Source: Quadrisphaera granulorum (GTDB lineage: Bacteria; Actinomycetota; Actinomycetes; Actinomycetales; Quadrisphaeraceae). Taken from it: 64,000 nt of DNA. The stretch covers positions 124,001 to 188,000 of the forward strand of contig NZ_QGDQ01000002.1 in the NCBI RefSeq assembly GCF_003149145.1. Direction: 5' to 3'. The notes beneath the pieces were generated by a model, which saw nothing but the letters and a program-made list of their open reading frames with translations, searched no databases and was not told the origin of the DNA. Below are positions 1-14,050 of the stretch, piece after piece; positions within the stretch are counted from its first letter, which is position 1, and every line of letters starts with the position of its first letter. A program made the position numbers and the translations under genes.

Positions 1-1
1 C

Positions 2-298
2 CCCGCGCCGAGCGACCAGCCCCTCGGGACGGTCCTTTCGCAGACGCCGGAGAGGGGCGTCGTCGCGATCGGGAGCGTGGTGCAGCTGGTGATCTCGGGC
101 GGCCCGACGGCCACCCAGACCCCTAGCGAGACCACCCCCAGCGACACACCGACGTCGGACCCGACGGACAGCGGAGCGCCCCCCAGCCCCAGTCAGAGCC
201 CCTCGGGGACGGCGAGCGGCACCCCGACGCAGAACACGTCGTTGGCTCCTGAGGAGCCCGACGAGAGCCCGACGCGGACCCCCGCGGCGGCGGGCTAG
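2..298 (+). CDS. pknB: C-terminal end of a PASTA-domain Ser/Thr protein kinase (PknB type), 5' truncated
   Basis: The gene enters the window from the left in frame 2. The visible 98 residues begin with the end of a PASTA repeat (PLGTVLSQTPERG, then a short V-rich strand VVQLVISGG). A Thr/Ser/Pro-rich tail with many TPSxT-like segments follows and ends at TAG. PASTA repeats bind muropeptides and lipid II outside the cell and localise PknB-family kinases that control growth and division. The kinase domain and membrane segment lie outside the window. Identity as pknB rests on the PASTA repeat plus the next genes (pabA/trpG, a DUF881 gene, crgA), which neighbour pknB in other actinobacteria. The low-complexity extracellular tail after the last PASTA repeat is somewhat unusual. 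Confidence 0.8.
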   Translation, partial: PAPSDQPLGTVLSQTPERGVVAIGSVVQLVISGGPTATQTPSETTPSDTPTSDPTDSGAPPSPSQSPSGTASGTPTQNTSLAPEEPDESPTRTPAAAG

Positions 299-309
299 GA
301 GCGAACGGG

Positions 310-972
310 CTAGGAGCGGGCGCGCACCAGCGGCGCCATGCCGGCGGAACGGGCCACGGCGCCGTCGTCGCCGCAGATCTCCAGCCAGTTCGCCAGGAGA
401 CGGTGACCGCCCTGCGTGAGCACCGACTCGGGGTGGAACTGCACGCCGTGCAGGGGCAGCTCGCGGTGCTGCACCGCCATCACCACCCCGCCGGTGGTCC
501 GGCCGGTGACCACGAGCTCGTCCGGCACGGTGTCGGCCACGACGGCGAGGGAGTGGTACCGGGTGGCCGTGAAGGGCTGCGGGAGCCCATGGAGCACGCC
601 CTGCCCCTCGTGGACGACCTCGCTGGTCTTGCCGTGCAGCAGCTCCTCCGCGTGCGTCACCGTGGCGCCGAAGACCTCCCCGAGGGCCTGGTGGCCCAGG
701 CAGACGCCGAGCATCGGGGTGGCCGTCTCGGCGCAGCGCCGCACGAGGTCGGGGCTGGCACCGGCGTCCTTGGGCGCGCCGGGACCGGGGGAGAGAAGCA
801 CCCCGTCGACACCGTCGAGCACGTCGCCGGAGTCGAGGGCCCTCTCGAGCGCAGGGTCGTCGTTGCGGAGCACGTGGCACTGCGCACCGAGCTGCTCGAG
901 ATAGCCGACGATCGTGAAGACGAAGCTGTCGTAGTTGTCGACGACGAGCACGCGGCGGCCGGTGGAGCTCAT
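310..972 (-). CDS. pabA: Glutamine amidotransferase, anthranilate/aminodeoxychorismate synthase component II
   Basis: A 220-residue class I glutamine amidotransferase. It hydrolyses glutamine to deliver ammonia to a chorismate-using partner (PabB or TrpE). The N-terminus VLVVDNYDSFVFT is typical. The oxyanion motif SPGPG is at about residues 61-65, the nucleophile is Cys91 in GVCLGHQALG, and the His180/Glu182 pair is in VQFHPES. The ATG start overlaps the TGA of the upstream DUF881 gene by four bases, so the two are translationally coupled. Position next to pknB matches the mycobacterial gene annotated trpG; no pabB or trpE partner is in the window, so folate versus tryptophan use cannot be decided. 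The name pabA is a judgement. Confidence 0.88.
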   Translation of the reverse strand: MSSTGRRVLVVDNYDSFVFTIVGYLEQLGAQCHVLRNDDPALERALDSGDVLDGVDGVLLSPGPGAPKDAGASPDLVRRCAETATPMLGVCLGHQALGEVFGATVTHAEELLHGKTSEVVHEGQGVLHGLPQPFTATRYHSLAVVADTVPDELVVTGRTTGGVVMAVQHRELPLHGVQFHPESVLTQGGHRLLANWLEICGDDGAVARSAGMAPLVRARS

Positions 973-1826
973 CGCGGCACCGTAGCGTGCGCAAGCTGCA
1001 ACGACCCGTCCCAGCCGGGCACGCTCACCTGCTCCTCGCTCAGCTGCCAGCCCAGCCCGACGCGCGCCACGTCGGACAGGTAGGTCTGCACCGCCGGAGA
1101 GGCGTGCACGGCCGCGCGCAGCGCCGCCGGGTCTCCCACGGCCCTCACGGTGTACGGCGGGGCGTACAGACGCCCCTGGAGGCGCAGCACGTTGCCCACG
1201 CAGCGCACCGCGGACGTGGAGACGATCCGCTGGTCCTGGAGCCCGACGGCGGTGGCGCCGCCCTCCCACAGGGCGTTGACCACCGCCTGCAGGTCCTGCT
1301 GGTGGACGATGAGGACGTCGGCCGCGATGCCGCTGGCCGCCGCCGTGTCCGCGGCGCGCGGGGCGTCGTCGAGGGTGATGACCAGCCCGGGGCCCTCCAC
1401 CGGGTCGAGGCCGGCAGCGCCGGCGAGCTCGTCGGCTTCCGCCTGGAGCTGCTGGGCGGCAGGGTCGTCGACCTCCTGCCCGAGCTGGGTGACCTCCTGC
1501 TGCAACGCGGCGAGGCGGCGGTCGGCGCGCGCGACCTCGCGCTCCTGCGAGACCACCTGGCTGCGCAGGTCGCTGGTGCTGGCCCGCAGGTCCGTCCCGT
1601 CAGCGGTGCGGGCACTCGTCGCGAAGAGCACCCCCGCCAGGAGGAAGACGACGACGACGGCCAGCGTGCCCCCGCTGCCGGGCTGGATCCACCGGAGGCG
1701 CCGGGTCCGCAACCAGCGCAGCGCACGGGCCGTGCGGGCGTCGCGGGGCGGTCCTGGCTCGCGCGATGCGCGCGGTTCGCGGGGTCCGGTCGCGGGCGGC
1801 GACGCGCCGGGAGGTGCGTAGGTCAC
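969..1826 (-). CDS. DUF881 family membrane-anchored protein
   Basis: A 285-residue protein with a Pro/Arg-rich cytoplasmic N-terminus, one membrane segment near residues 53-72 (TLAVVVVFLLAGVLFATSA), a coiled-coil stretch rich in Leu/Gln/Glu, and a C-terminal DUF881 domain (GPGLVITLDD, then VNALWEGGATAVGLQDQRI). The GTG start at 1826 was chosen because the longer upstream reading has low-quality composition and runs into crgA's promoter region. DUF881 proteins are conserved in Gram-positives beside division genes; their biochemical role is unknown. It is divergent from crgA and coupled to the pabA-like gene. A division- or envelope-linked role is inferred from context only. Confidence 0.8.
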   Translation of the reverse strand: MTYAPPGASPPATGPREPRASREPGPPRDARTARALRWLRTRRLRWIQPGSGGTLAVVVVFLLAGVLFATSARTADGTDLRASTSDLRSQVVSQEREVARADRRLAALQQEVTQLGQEVDDPAAQQLQAEADELAGAAGLDPVEGPGLVITLDDAPRAADTAAASGIAADVLIVHQQDLQAVVNALWEGGATAVGLQDQRIVSTSAVRCVGNVLRLQGRLYAPPYTVRAVGDPAALRAAVHASPAVQTYLSDVARVGLGWQLSEEQVSVPGWDGSLQLAHATVPR

Positions 1827-1893
1827 GGCTCGCCCTCCCCGCCCGGCCCGGGCGACTACCCTCGGGCGCTGACAGCCCTGCAGAGGAGGACCG

Positions 1894-2142
1894 GTGCCCG
1901 AGTCGAGGATACGTCGCCGTCGCGCGTGGACAGCCCCGCGCGAGAAGAGCGCCGGCCCCCGCCCGAGCCCGCGCTGGTGGGTCCCCGTGATGCTGGGGCT
2001 GATGCTCATCGGCCTGGTGTGGATCGTCGTGTACTACCTCAGCAGCGCCACCTACCCGGTGCCTGCGCTGGGTCCGTGGAACCTCGGGGTCGGCTTCGGC
2101 GTGGTGCTCGTGGGTTTCGCGATGACCACACGCTGGCGCTGA
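1894..2142 (+). CDS. crgA: Cell division protein CrgA
   Basis: An 82-residue small membrane protein. It has a basic N-terminus (ESRIRRRRAW) and two hydrophobic segments (about residues 29-49, VPVMLGLMLIGLVWIVVYYL, and 62-77) separated by a short loop, SSATYPVPALGPWN. This is the CrgA/YtxH-like plan (UPF0233). CrgA is an actinobacterial divisome component that recruits or coordinates FtsZ, FtsI and PBPs at the septum. A good Shine-Dalgarno sequence (GGAGGA) precedes the GTG start. The gene diverges from the DUF881 gene, as in mycobacteria. Confidence 0.93.
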   Translation: MPESRIRRRRAWTAPREKSAGPRPSPRWWVPVMLGLMLIGLVWIVVYYLSSATYPVPALGPWNLGVGFGVVLVGFAMTTRWR

Positions 2143-2204
2143 CGTCGCCGTCCTGAATCCGTAGTCCTGCGCCGGATCGACCGACAAGGTCGTGCGGGAG
2201 GCGT

Positions 2205-3065
2205 TCAGATCAGGCCGGTGGCCGCCATCCGCGCGACGGCGGCCACCACGAGCACCGCCGCCACCGCTACCGCCCCAGCCACCTGCACGGGCGTGCGGGC
2301 GCGCTGGGGTGCGTAGGCGAACACGGCGCCCAGCGCGAGACCCGTCACGAGGCCACCCAGGTGGGCCTGCCAAGCAATGTTCGGCAGCACGAAGCCGATC
2401 GCGCCGTTGATGACGATGAGCACGACGATCTGGCCGAACTGCTGGTTGAGCTTGCGCTGCACGAGCACGAGGGCTCCAAACAGCCCAAAGACAGCTCCCG
2501 ATGCGCCCACGGAGATTCCGCCCCAGCCCTCACTGGCCGGCGAGATGAGCAGGAGCGAGCCGACGGACCCGCCGAACGCCGACAGCAGGTACAACGCGGC
2601 GAAGCGGAGCCTCCCGAACTGCTGCTCGAGGTAGGAGCCGAAGATCCACACCGCGTAGAGGTTGAAGGCGATGTGGAGCAGTTGGCCGTGCAGGAACGCC
2701 GCGGTGAGGAAGCGCCAGGGCTCGGCAGCGGCGAGGAACGGGCGGAAACCGAAGAAGAACGGCAGTCCCGGGGCGACCGACGCCTGGAACAGGTAGACGA
2801 CGACGCAGATTCCGATCATCGTCAGTGTGACGACGGGCCGACCGCGCCGCAGCGTTGCCCCGAACGCGGTCCGCGCCTCGCGGACACCCCGGGAGCCCTC
2901 GCGGACGCAGTCGACGCACTGGATCCCCACAGCGGCCGCCCGCTGGCACTCGGGGCACGTGGGCCGCTCGCAGCGCTGGCAGCGGACGTAGGAGACCCGG
3001 TCGGGGTGACGCGGGCAGGTGGGGTCCTGCCCGGGGGCCTGGGGCCCCCAGGCAGGATCGGTCAC
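2205..3065 (-). CDS. Rhomboid family intramembrane serine protease with N-terminal zinc-binding domain
   Basis: A 286-residue polytopic protein. The N-terminus carries a B-box-like zinc-binding module (CPRHP at about 17-21, CQRCERPTCPEC at about 29-40, CVDC at 50-53). Six or more membrane helices follow. The catalytic serine is Ser189 in GASGAVFGLFGA and the catalytic histidine is His235 in AHLGGLVTG; the HIAFNLYAVW helix at 131-140 is also conserved. Rhomboids cleave transmembrane substrates in the lipid bilayer; the substrate here is unknown. It converges with crgA and lies upstream of nothing obvious in the same operon. The same gene lies near crgA and ppiA in other actinobacteria. Confidence 0.92.
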   Translation of the reverse strand: MTDPAWGPQAPGQDPTCPRHPDRVSYVRCQRCERPTCPECQRAAAVGIQCVDCVREGSRGVREARTAFGATLRRGRPVVTLTMIGICVVVYLFQASVAPGLPFFFGFRPFLAAAEPWRFLTAAFLHGQLLHIAFNLYAVWIFGSYLEQQFGRLRFAALYLLSAFGGSVGSLLLISPASEGWGGISVGASGAVFGLFGALVLVQRKLNQQFGQIVVLIVINGAIGFVLPNIAWQAHLGGLVTGLALGAVFAYAPQRARTPVQVAGAVAVAAVLVVAAVARMAATGLI

Positions 3066-3089
3066 GGGTGGATCAGCCGTGGATCTCGG

Positions 3090-3611
3090 TCAGGCAGAGA
3101 TCTCGACGGACTCCACGACCACCGGCTCCACCGGGCGGTCCATGGCGCCGGTGCGCACAGCGGCGATGGCGTCGACGACCTTCTTGCTCTCGTCGTCGGC
3201 CACCTCACCGAAGATCGTGTGCTTGCCCTGCAGCCACGTCGTCGGTGCGACGGTGATGAAGAACTGCGACCCGTTGGTGCCCTTGCCGCCCCGCTTGCCC
3301 GCGTTGGCCATGGCCAGCAGGTACGGCTTGGTGAAGGTCAGCTCGGGGTGGATCTCGTCGTCGAAGGTGTACCCCGGGCCGCCCGTGCCGTTCCCGACCG
3401 GGTCACCGCCCTGGATCATGAATCCCGGGATGACGCGGTGGAAGGTCAGACCGTCGAAGAACTTGTCGGTGCGCTGGGCACCGGTCTGCGGGTCGGTCCA
3501 CTCCTTCTCGCCCGTCGCCAGGCCGGTGAAGTTGGCCACGGTCTTGGGCGCGTGGTCAGAGAACAGCACCACGCGGACGTCACCGTGGTTCGTGTGCAGC
3601 GTCGCCTCCAT
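3090..3611 (-). CDS. ppiA: Cytoplasmic cyclophilin-type peptidyl-prolyl isomerase
   Basis: A 173-residue single-domain cyclophilin that catalyses cis-trans isomerisation of X-Pro bonds. Signature elements are FHRVIPGFMIQGGDP, the GSQFFI motif, and the Trp/His stretch in TTWLQGKHTIFGEV. There is no signal peptide, so it is cytoplasmic. Two in-frame ATGs exist; 3611 (MEATLHTN) was preferred over 3620 because the purine-rich GCGAGG sits about nine bases upstream of it. The position between rhomboid and the tRNA genes matches ppiA in Mycobacterium. Confidence 0.95.
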   Translation of the reverse strand: MEATLHTNHGDVRVVLFSDHAPKTVANFTGLATGEKEWTDPQTGAQRTDKFFDGLTFHRVIPGFMIQGGDPVGNGTGGPGYTFDDEIHPELTFTKPYLLAMANAGKRGGKGTNGSQFFITVAPTTWLQGKHTIFGEVADDESKKVVDAIAAVRTGAMDRPVEPVVVESVEISA

Positions 3612-3723
3612 GCGCACCATCCTCGCACCCGCGCGGATCTCGCCCCCTCGCTGGGCGAGCCGCAGCGCCTCCCGGCAGGATGGGCGCCGACGGTCCGGGA
3701 GCCGGGCCCGGGAGGAGGAACGC

Positions 3724-4959
3724 GTGTTCGGGAGGAAGAACCGAGCGGAGCGGACCGCCGCGGCGGTCAGCCACGCCACCAAGGCGGCCGGGGCGACGCT
3801 CGCTGGCAAGGCGGAGGAGCGTGCCGCGCAGCTCGCCGGTGAGCTCGCTCTCGCCAAGAGCACCGCGAAGGGCGCAGGCCACGCCGTGGCCGCGTCGGGA
3901 GCGGCGCTGCAGGCGGGGGCGCTCAGCAGCGCACAGCGCATCGCCAAGAGCGCCGAAGACTGGAAGAAGCAGGCGGGGCCGGCAGCGGCCCAGGCCCGCG
4001 ATGTCGCCTCGACGTACGCGGGTCAGGCCCTGGAGTACGTGCAGCCCAAGGTGGAGGAGGCCTACGCCAAGGCCCTGCCGCTCGTCATCGACGCGAAGGA
4101 CCGGGGGCTGCGCGCCGCCGCCCCCAAGGTCGAGCAGGCTGCGGAAGCGCTGGTTCCTCGCGTCGACCACGCGCGGGACGCCATCGTCGAAGACTGGCTG
4201 CCCCGCGCCGTGGCCGCCGTCGGCGCCGCGGCTGCTGCCGCTGCGACCAAGGCGAGCGAGGCCACCGATGCGGCGGCCACGAGCACCACCGCGGGCCTGA
4301 AGAAGGTCAGCGGTAGCCCGCTGATCAGCGCCAAGGCAGCCCGCAAGGCCGCCCGTCGTCGTCGTACACGCCGCTTCCTGCTCTTCACGGGCATTGCGGG
4401 CGCTGCCGGTGCCGCGGGGTGGGCCGTGTGGAAGTCTCGCCAGCAGGCCGTGGTCGACCCGTGGGTGCCGGCCACCGCGCCCGGTACGGGCGTCAGCACC
4501 GCTCCGGGCGACCAGAGCCGCCTGTCGTCCGCCACGCCGGGCAGCTCGCCCAGCGCCGGGGCGCCGCTGGGCTCGGGCTCCGCCGCGAGCACGTCGGCCG
4601 ACGTCGACACGCCGTCCGCTGACGGCTCGTCGACGGCGCAGAAGGCCGCTGCCACCGCGAGTTCCGCGGCCAGCTCGGCCGCGAGCACCGTCAAGGAGAC
4701 CGTCGAGAAGGCCGCCGACGCAGCCAAGGAGACGGCTGCCAAGGCGGCAGACTCCGTGAAGGAGACCGCCGAGAAGGTGACGGAGAAGGCTCCGGAGGGC
4801 GCCAAGAGCAGCCCCCAGGCCACTCCTTCGACCAGCCCTGCGACCAGCCCGGCGCCTTCGCCGAAGGCACCGACCACGGGCTCGACGCCGGCCTCGCCGT
4901 CGTCCAACCGGCCCCGGCCTCAGCCCCAGCAGCCTCGCAAGCCGGGCTCCGGAGCCTGA
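3724..4959 (+). CDS. Ala-rich single-pass membrane protein with LEA-like repeats (DUF5324-like)
   Basis: A 411-residue protein starting at a GTG directly after a strong GGAGGAGGAA site. The first 215 residues are Ala/Lys/Glu-rich amphipathic helix (AKSTAKGAGHAVAASG, YAGQALEYVQPKVEEAYAKA). A basic patch RKAARRRRTRR comes next, then one membrane segment (LLFTGIAGAAGAAGWAVW). The outer part is Ser/Thr/Pro-rich and contains 11-residue-like Ala/Lys/Glu repeats (AADAAKETAAKAADSVKETAE) resembling LEA or apolipophorin-like helices. Helical Ala-rich proteins at this locus in streptomycetes are annotated DUF5324; that match is by architecture and position only. Function is unknown; a cell-envelope or desiccation role is speculation. 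Confidence 0.7.
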   Translation: MFGRKNRAERTAAAVSHATKAAGATLAGKAEERAAQLAGELALAKSTAKGAGHAVAASGAALQAGALSSAQRIAKSAEDWKKQAGPAAAQARDVASTYAGQALEYVQPKVEEAYAKALPLVIDAKDRGLRAAAPKVEQAAEALVPRVDHARDAIVEDWLPRAVAAVGAAAAAAATKASEATDAAATSTTAGLKKVSGSPLISAKAARKAARRRRTRRFLLFTGIAGAAGAAGWAVWKSRQQAVVDPWVPATAPGTGVSTAPGDQSRLSSATPGSSPSAGAPLGSGSAASTSADVDTPSADGSSTAQKAAATASSAASSAASTVKETVEKAADAAKETAAKAADSVKETAEKVTEKAPEGAKSSPQATPSTSPATSPAPSPKAPTTGSTPASPSSNRPRPQPQQPRKPGSGA

Positions 4960-4970
4960 CTCTCGAAGCA

Positions 4971-5010
4971 CACGAGGGCCGGTCACCCTGCAGGGTGACC
5001 GGCCCTCGTG
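4971..5010. terminator. Perfect 40-bp palindrome, bidirectional terminator
   Basis: The 40 bases form a perfect inverted repeat with two 20-nt arms (CACGAGGGCCGGTCACCCTG and its complement) and no unpaired spacer in the DNA form. It sits 11 bases after the DUF5324-like stop and before the convergent tRNA genes, so it can end transcripts from both sides. No U-tract is present, as is usual in high-GC actinobacteria. Confidence 0.85.
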
Positions 5011-5042
5011 CTGTTCTCCATCAACCGCCGGGTGTCTCCGAG

Positions 5043-5115
5043 TGGAGGCGAGGGGACTCGAACCCCTAACCCCCTGCATGCAAAGCAGGTGCGCTACCAA
5101 TTGCGCCACGCCCCC
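5043..5115 (-). tRNA. tRNA-Ala (anticodon TGC)
   Basis: A 73-nt cloverleaf on the minus strand. The acceptor strand GGGGGCG pairs with CGCCTCC (one G-U). The D-arm is GCGCAATTGGTAGCGC, the anticodon loop TTTGCAT sits in a CCTGC/GCAGG stem, and the T-arm has GGTTCGAGTCC. CCA is not encoded, so the CCA-adding enzyme at 33.1 kb would be required for maturation. Confidence 0.97.
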
Positions 5116-5126
5116 GGGGGCACGTC

Positions 5127-5203
5127 TGGTGGGCCTAACAGGACTTGAACCTGTGACCTCTTCCTTATCAGGGAAGCGCTCTAACCAACTGAGCTATAGG
5201 CCC
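5127..5203 (-). tRNA. tRNA-Ile (anticodon GAT), CCA encoded
   Basis: A 77-nt minus-strand gene. Acceptor GGGCCTA pairs with TAGGCCC, followed by discriminator A and an encoded CCA (5127-5129). The anticodon loop CTGATAA lies in a CTTCC/GGAAG stem, and the T-loop is GTTCAAGTCC. The tRNA-Ile/tRNA-Ala pair downstream of gyrA and the DUF3566 gene is a conserved actinobacterial arrangement. Confidence 0.97.
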
Positions 5204-5253
5204 GGGCCGGGCGCGAGGCACCCGGGTGGAACGAGATTACCGCACTGCGCGGG

Positions 5254-6092
5254 TCAGTCGTCGCTGAGGGTCAGACGGACACCGCCCACCAGGCCACTGG
5301 CGAGGTTGTAGAGCAGTGCGCTCAGCGTGCTGAGGAGGGTGAGCAGGACGACGTCGACGACCGCCAGGAACACGGTGACCGACAGCACCCGCGACAGGCT
5401 GAGCAGGTCGGCGACGCGGAAGTTGCTCTCCGAGCCGACGACGTCGCTGATGACGCTGTCGAGCTGGGCGAAGACACCCATGCCGTTGAGGATCGACCAC
5501 AGCACGGTGACCGCCACGACGGCGATGATCCCCAGTGCCACCGACAGCAGGAACGCCAGCCGCGCTACGGACCACAGGCTGACCCTCGACAGGCTCAGCC
5601 GTACCCGGCGTGGCGCGTCGGCGACAGGTGCACTGGGCGCCGGTTCAGCCGGCTCCCCGCCGCGCGCCGAGGCGGACGTGCCGGGCTGACGCGCCGCCGT
5701 CGCCCCTGCCGCCGCGGAGATGCCGGCCGGGCGCTGCCCCACGGTGGTGCGTGCGGCCGCTCCGGCTCCGCTCCGAGGACCGCTGCCGAGCGGGCTCCGC
5801 CCGGCGGCACCGGCCGACCCCGCTGACCCTGCCGATCCGGAAGGCCCCGGTGTCGACGAGCTTGCGGAACCCGTGGTCGATGACGGACGGGGAGCACCGC
5901 CGGGACGCGACCCGAGGGGGGCGCGGGAGGCGCCTCCCGCGCTGGTGCGGGGTGCTCCGCTCCCGCCGGCACCCGCGGCTCCCCCGGGCGTGCTGCCCGA
6001 CGGTGTGCTCGCAGACGACGAGGTCGACGGAGTGGACGCGGGCCGCCCTCCGGGCCGGGGGGAGTCTCGGGCGTCAGTCTTCTCCGACGGGC

Positions 6093-6096
<4 letters not shown>
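5254..6096 (-). CDS. DUF3566 domain membrane protein
   Basis: A 280-residue protein. The first 160 residues are a low-complexity Ser/Pro/Gly/Ala-rich linker. The C-terminal 120 residues are the DUF3566 domain ([20 protein letters not shown], a long hydrophobic helix, [18 protein letters not shown], then [20 protein letters not shown]), giving two membrane helices. Its GTG start overlaps the gyrA TGA as GTGA, so it is the last gene of the gyrB-gyrA unit. The same gene follows gyrA in mycobacteria and streptomycetes. A role in the divisome has been suggested for relatives; none can be read from the sequence. Confidence 0.9.
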
Positions 6097-11672
<5,576 letters not shown>

Positions 11673-11673
11673 G

Positions 11674-12948
11674 TCAGGCCTCCACGGTGCCGGAGCGCAC
11701 CTGCAGCCGGCGACCGGCCAGCTCCGGCGGTACGTCCTCGGCCACGGCCGCGGTGATGAGGACCTGCTCGGCGGGGGCCACCAGCGCCGCGAGGCGCTGC
11801 CGACGGCCGGCGTCGAGCTCGGCGAAGACGTCGTCCAGGACGAGCACCGGCTCGCTGGCCGGGTCCTTCGGACCCTCGCCGCTGAGCAGCTCGTACAGGC
11901 CAAGCCGCAGCGCCAGCGCGTACGACCAGGACTCACCGTGGCTGGCGTACCCCCGCGCCGGCAGGCCCGAGAGCTCCAGCAGCAGGTCGTCGCGCTGGGG
12001 GCCCACCAGCGACGTCCCCCGCTCCAGCTCCTCGGTGCGGACCTGGGCCATCTGCTCCAGCAGCGCCTGGGCTAGTTCGGCGCGCGGCGGCAGTTCTGCG
12101 TCGGAGGCGAGGTCGAGGTCGGCGAGCAGCGGCAGGCTGCTGCGGTAGGCCAGCCGCACGGGTCCCTCGACGTCCTGATCGGTGCCCTGACCGGTGGTCT
12201 GGCCCGCGCCGCTCACCGCGGCGTAGGCGCGGGCGACGTGGGGGTGGAGGCGGCGCACGAGCAGCAGGCGGGCGGCGAGCAGCTCCGCGCCGGCGGCGGC
12301 GAGGTGGGTGTCCCAGACGTCCAGCGTCGCGGCTTCGGCGGCGGCGGCGTCGTCCCAACCGGCGGCCGCAGCCGCCTGGGCGGCGCGCTCGCGTGCCCGT
12401 GCGGAGCCGCCGGTGCGGGACCGGCCGCCACGGCGCGTCGATGCGGCCTGGCGCAGCAGCGCCCCGCGCTGCTTGAGCACCCTGTCGAGGTCAGCCTTGA
12501 CCCCGGCGAGCCGTGGAGCCAGAGCGACCAGGGCGTCGTCCATGAAGCGGCGCCGCCCGTCGGGGTCGCCCTTGACCAGGGCGAGGTCCTCGGGGGCGAA
12601 CAGCACCGTGCGCAGCGACCCCAGGACGTCCCGGGGCCGCTGCAGCGGTGAGCGGTTGAGGCGGGCGCGGTTGGCGCGCCCCGGGGAGATCTCCACCTCG
12701 ACCAGCGTGGAGCGCCCCGCCCTGTCGACGGCGGCGCGCACCACCGCCCGCGCCGCCCCGGCACGCACCAGAGGTGCGTCCGTGGCGGCGCGGTGGCTGC
12801 CGAGCGTCGCGACGTAGCCGACCGCCTCGACGAGGTTGGTCTTCCCCTGCCCGTTGGGCCCGACCAGGGCGGTCGGGCCCGGGCCGAGCTCAACCTCCGC
12901 CTCCGTGTAGTTGCGGAAGTCGACCAGGGACAGGTGCGTGACGTGCAC
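11674..12948 (-). CDS. recF: DNA replication and repair protein RecF
   Basis: A 424-residue SMC-like ATPase that with RecO and RecR loads RecA at gapped DNA. The N-terminus [14 protein letters not shown] is classical. Walker A is GPNGQGKTN at about residues 31-39. The region around [13 protein letters not shown] and RRRFMDDAL is typical of RecF. The ABC signature region is [11 protein letters not shown], and Walker B is [13 protein letters not shown] 40-residue Gly/Arg/Ala-rich insertion ([20 protein letters not shown]) makes it longer than the usual 370-390 residues. GTG start. Confidence 0.96.
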   Translation of the reverse strand: MHVTHLSLVDFRNYTEAEVELGPGPTALVGPNGQGKTNLVEAVGYVATLGSHRAATDAPLVRAGAARAVVRAAVDRAGRSTLVEVEISPGRANRARLNRSPLQRPRDVLGSLRTVLFAPEDLALVKGDPDGRRRFMDDALVALAPRLAGVKADLDRVLKQRGALLRQAASTRRGGRSRTGGSARARERAAQAAAAAGWDDAAAAEAATLDVWDTHLAAAGAELLAARLLLVRRLHPHVARAYAAVSGAGQTTGQGTDQDVEGPVRLAYRSSLPLLADLDLASDAELPPRAELAQALLEQMAQVRTEELERGTSLVGPQRDDLLLELSGLPARGYASHGESWSYALALRLGLYELLSGEGPKDPASEPVLVLDDVFAELDAGRRQRLAALVAPAEQVLITAAVAEDVPPELAGRRLQVRSGTVEA

Positions 12949-12960
12949 CCGTCCCCGCTC

Positions 12961-13905
12961 TCAGTGGGAGGTGGAGCCGGTGCCCGAGCTGGGACCGGCC
13001 TCGGCGACGCTGGCCTCGCCACCGAAGGACTCCACCGCGTGACCGCCGAACTGGTTGCGCAGCGCGGCGACGGCCTTCATGGCCGGGGAGTCGTCCTGGC
13101 GGGAGGCGAAGCGGGCGAAGAGCGAGGCGGTGATCGCCGGCATCGGCACGGACTCGAGGATGGCCTCCTCGACCGTCCAGCGGCCCTCGCCGGAGTCGTT
13201 CACGTACCCGCGGATGTGCGGGAGGTTGGCGCCCTCCTGCTCCATGGCGCGCACGAGCAGGTCGAGCAGCCAGGAACGGACCACGGTGCCGCGCGTCCAG
13301 GCCTTGAAGCAGCCGGTGACGTCGGTGACGATGTCCTTGGCGGTGAGCAGCTCGAAGCCCTCGGCGTAGGACTGCATGAGCCCGTACTCGATGCCGTTGT
13401 GGACCATCTTCGCGTAGTGGCCGGCGCCGACGGCTCCAGCGTGCACGAAGCCCTCCTCGCGGGGGCCCTCGGGGCGCAGCGCGTCGAAGACGGGCATGAG
13501 GCGCTCGACGAGGGCGGCCTCGCCGCCGCACATGAGGCCGTAGCCGTTGTCCAGGCCCCAGATGCCGCCCGAGACGCCGCAGTCGACGAAGCCGATGCCG
13601 ACCTCGGCGAGGGAAGCGGCGTGCGCGGCGTCGTCGGTGTACTTGGAGTTGCCGCCGTCGATGACGACGTCGCCCTCGGACAGCAGCCCCTTGAGCTGGT
13701 CGACGACGCTCTGGGTGATCGCACCAGCCGGGACCATCACCCACACGGCGCGGGGCGTCGGGAGCGCCGCGACGAGGGCCTCCAGGCTCTCCACGTCGGA
13801 CAGCTCCGGGTTGTTGTCGAAGCCGGTGACCTCGATTCCTCCGCGGCGCAGGCGCGTGCGCATGTTGCCGCCCATCTTGCCAAGACCGACGAGACCGATG
13901 TGCAC
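12961..13905 (-). CDS. gnd: 6-phosphogluconate dehydrogenase, decarboxylating (short type)
   Basis: A 314-residue enzyme oxidising 6-phosphogluconate to ribulose-5-phosphate and CO2. The N-terminal Rossmann motif is GLVGLGKMGGNM. FDNNPE follows the second strand; an acidic-type region here fits NAD-type short enzymes (GntZ/YqeC-like). Catalytic and substrate motifs are DGGNSKYTDD, DCGVSGGIWGL and KMVHNGIEYGLMQSYAEGF. At about 300 residues it belongs to the short class, not the 470-residue class. Location between dnaN and recF matches streptomycetes. Confidence 0.94.
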   Translation of the reverse strand: MHIGLVGLGKMGGNMRTRLRRGGIEVTGFDNNPELSDVESLEALVAALPTPRAVWVMVPAGAITQSVVDQLKGLLSEGDVVIDGGNSKYTDDAAHAASLAEVGIGFVDCGVSGGIWGLDNGYGLMCGGEAALVERLMPVFDALRPEGPREEGFVHAGAVGAGHYAKMVHNGIEYGLMQSYAEGFELLTAKDIVTDVTGCFKAWTRGTVVRSWLLDLLVRAMEQEGANLPHIRGYVNDSGEGRWTVEEAILESVPMPAITASLFARFASRQDDSPAMKAVAALRNQFGGHAVESFGGEASVAEAGPSSGTGSTSH

Positions 13906-14050
13906 GGAAAACCTCCGGGGAAGGGGAAGTGGTGTGTGACGCAGGCGGGTCCGGTAACGCTCAGCGTGCTACGGCAGGTCCGGAGTTGTGCCTCCGCCCC
14001 CCCGCCACTAGTGCGTCCCACCGTTGCATCGAACGGGTGACGCGAAAGCT

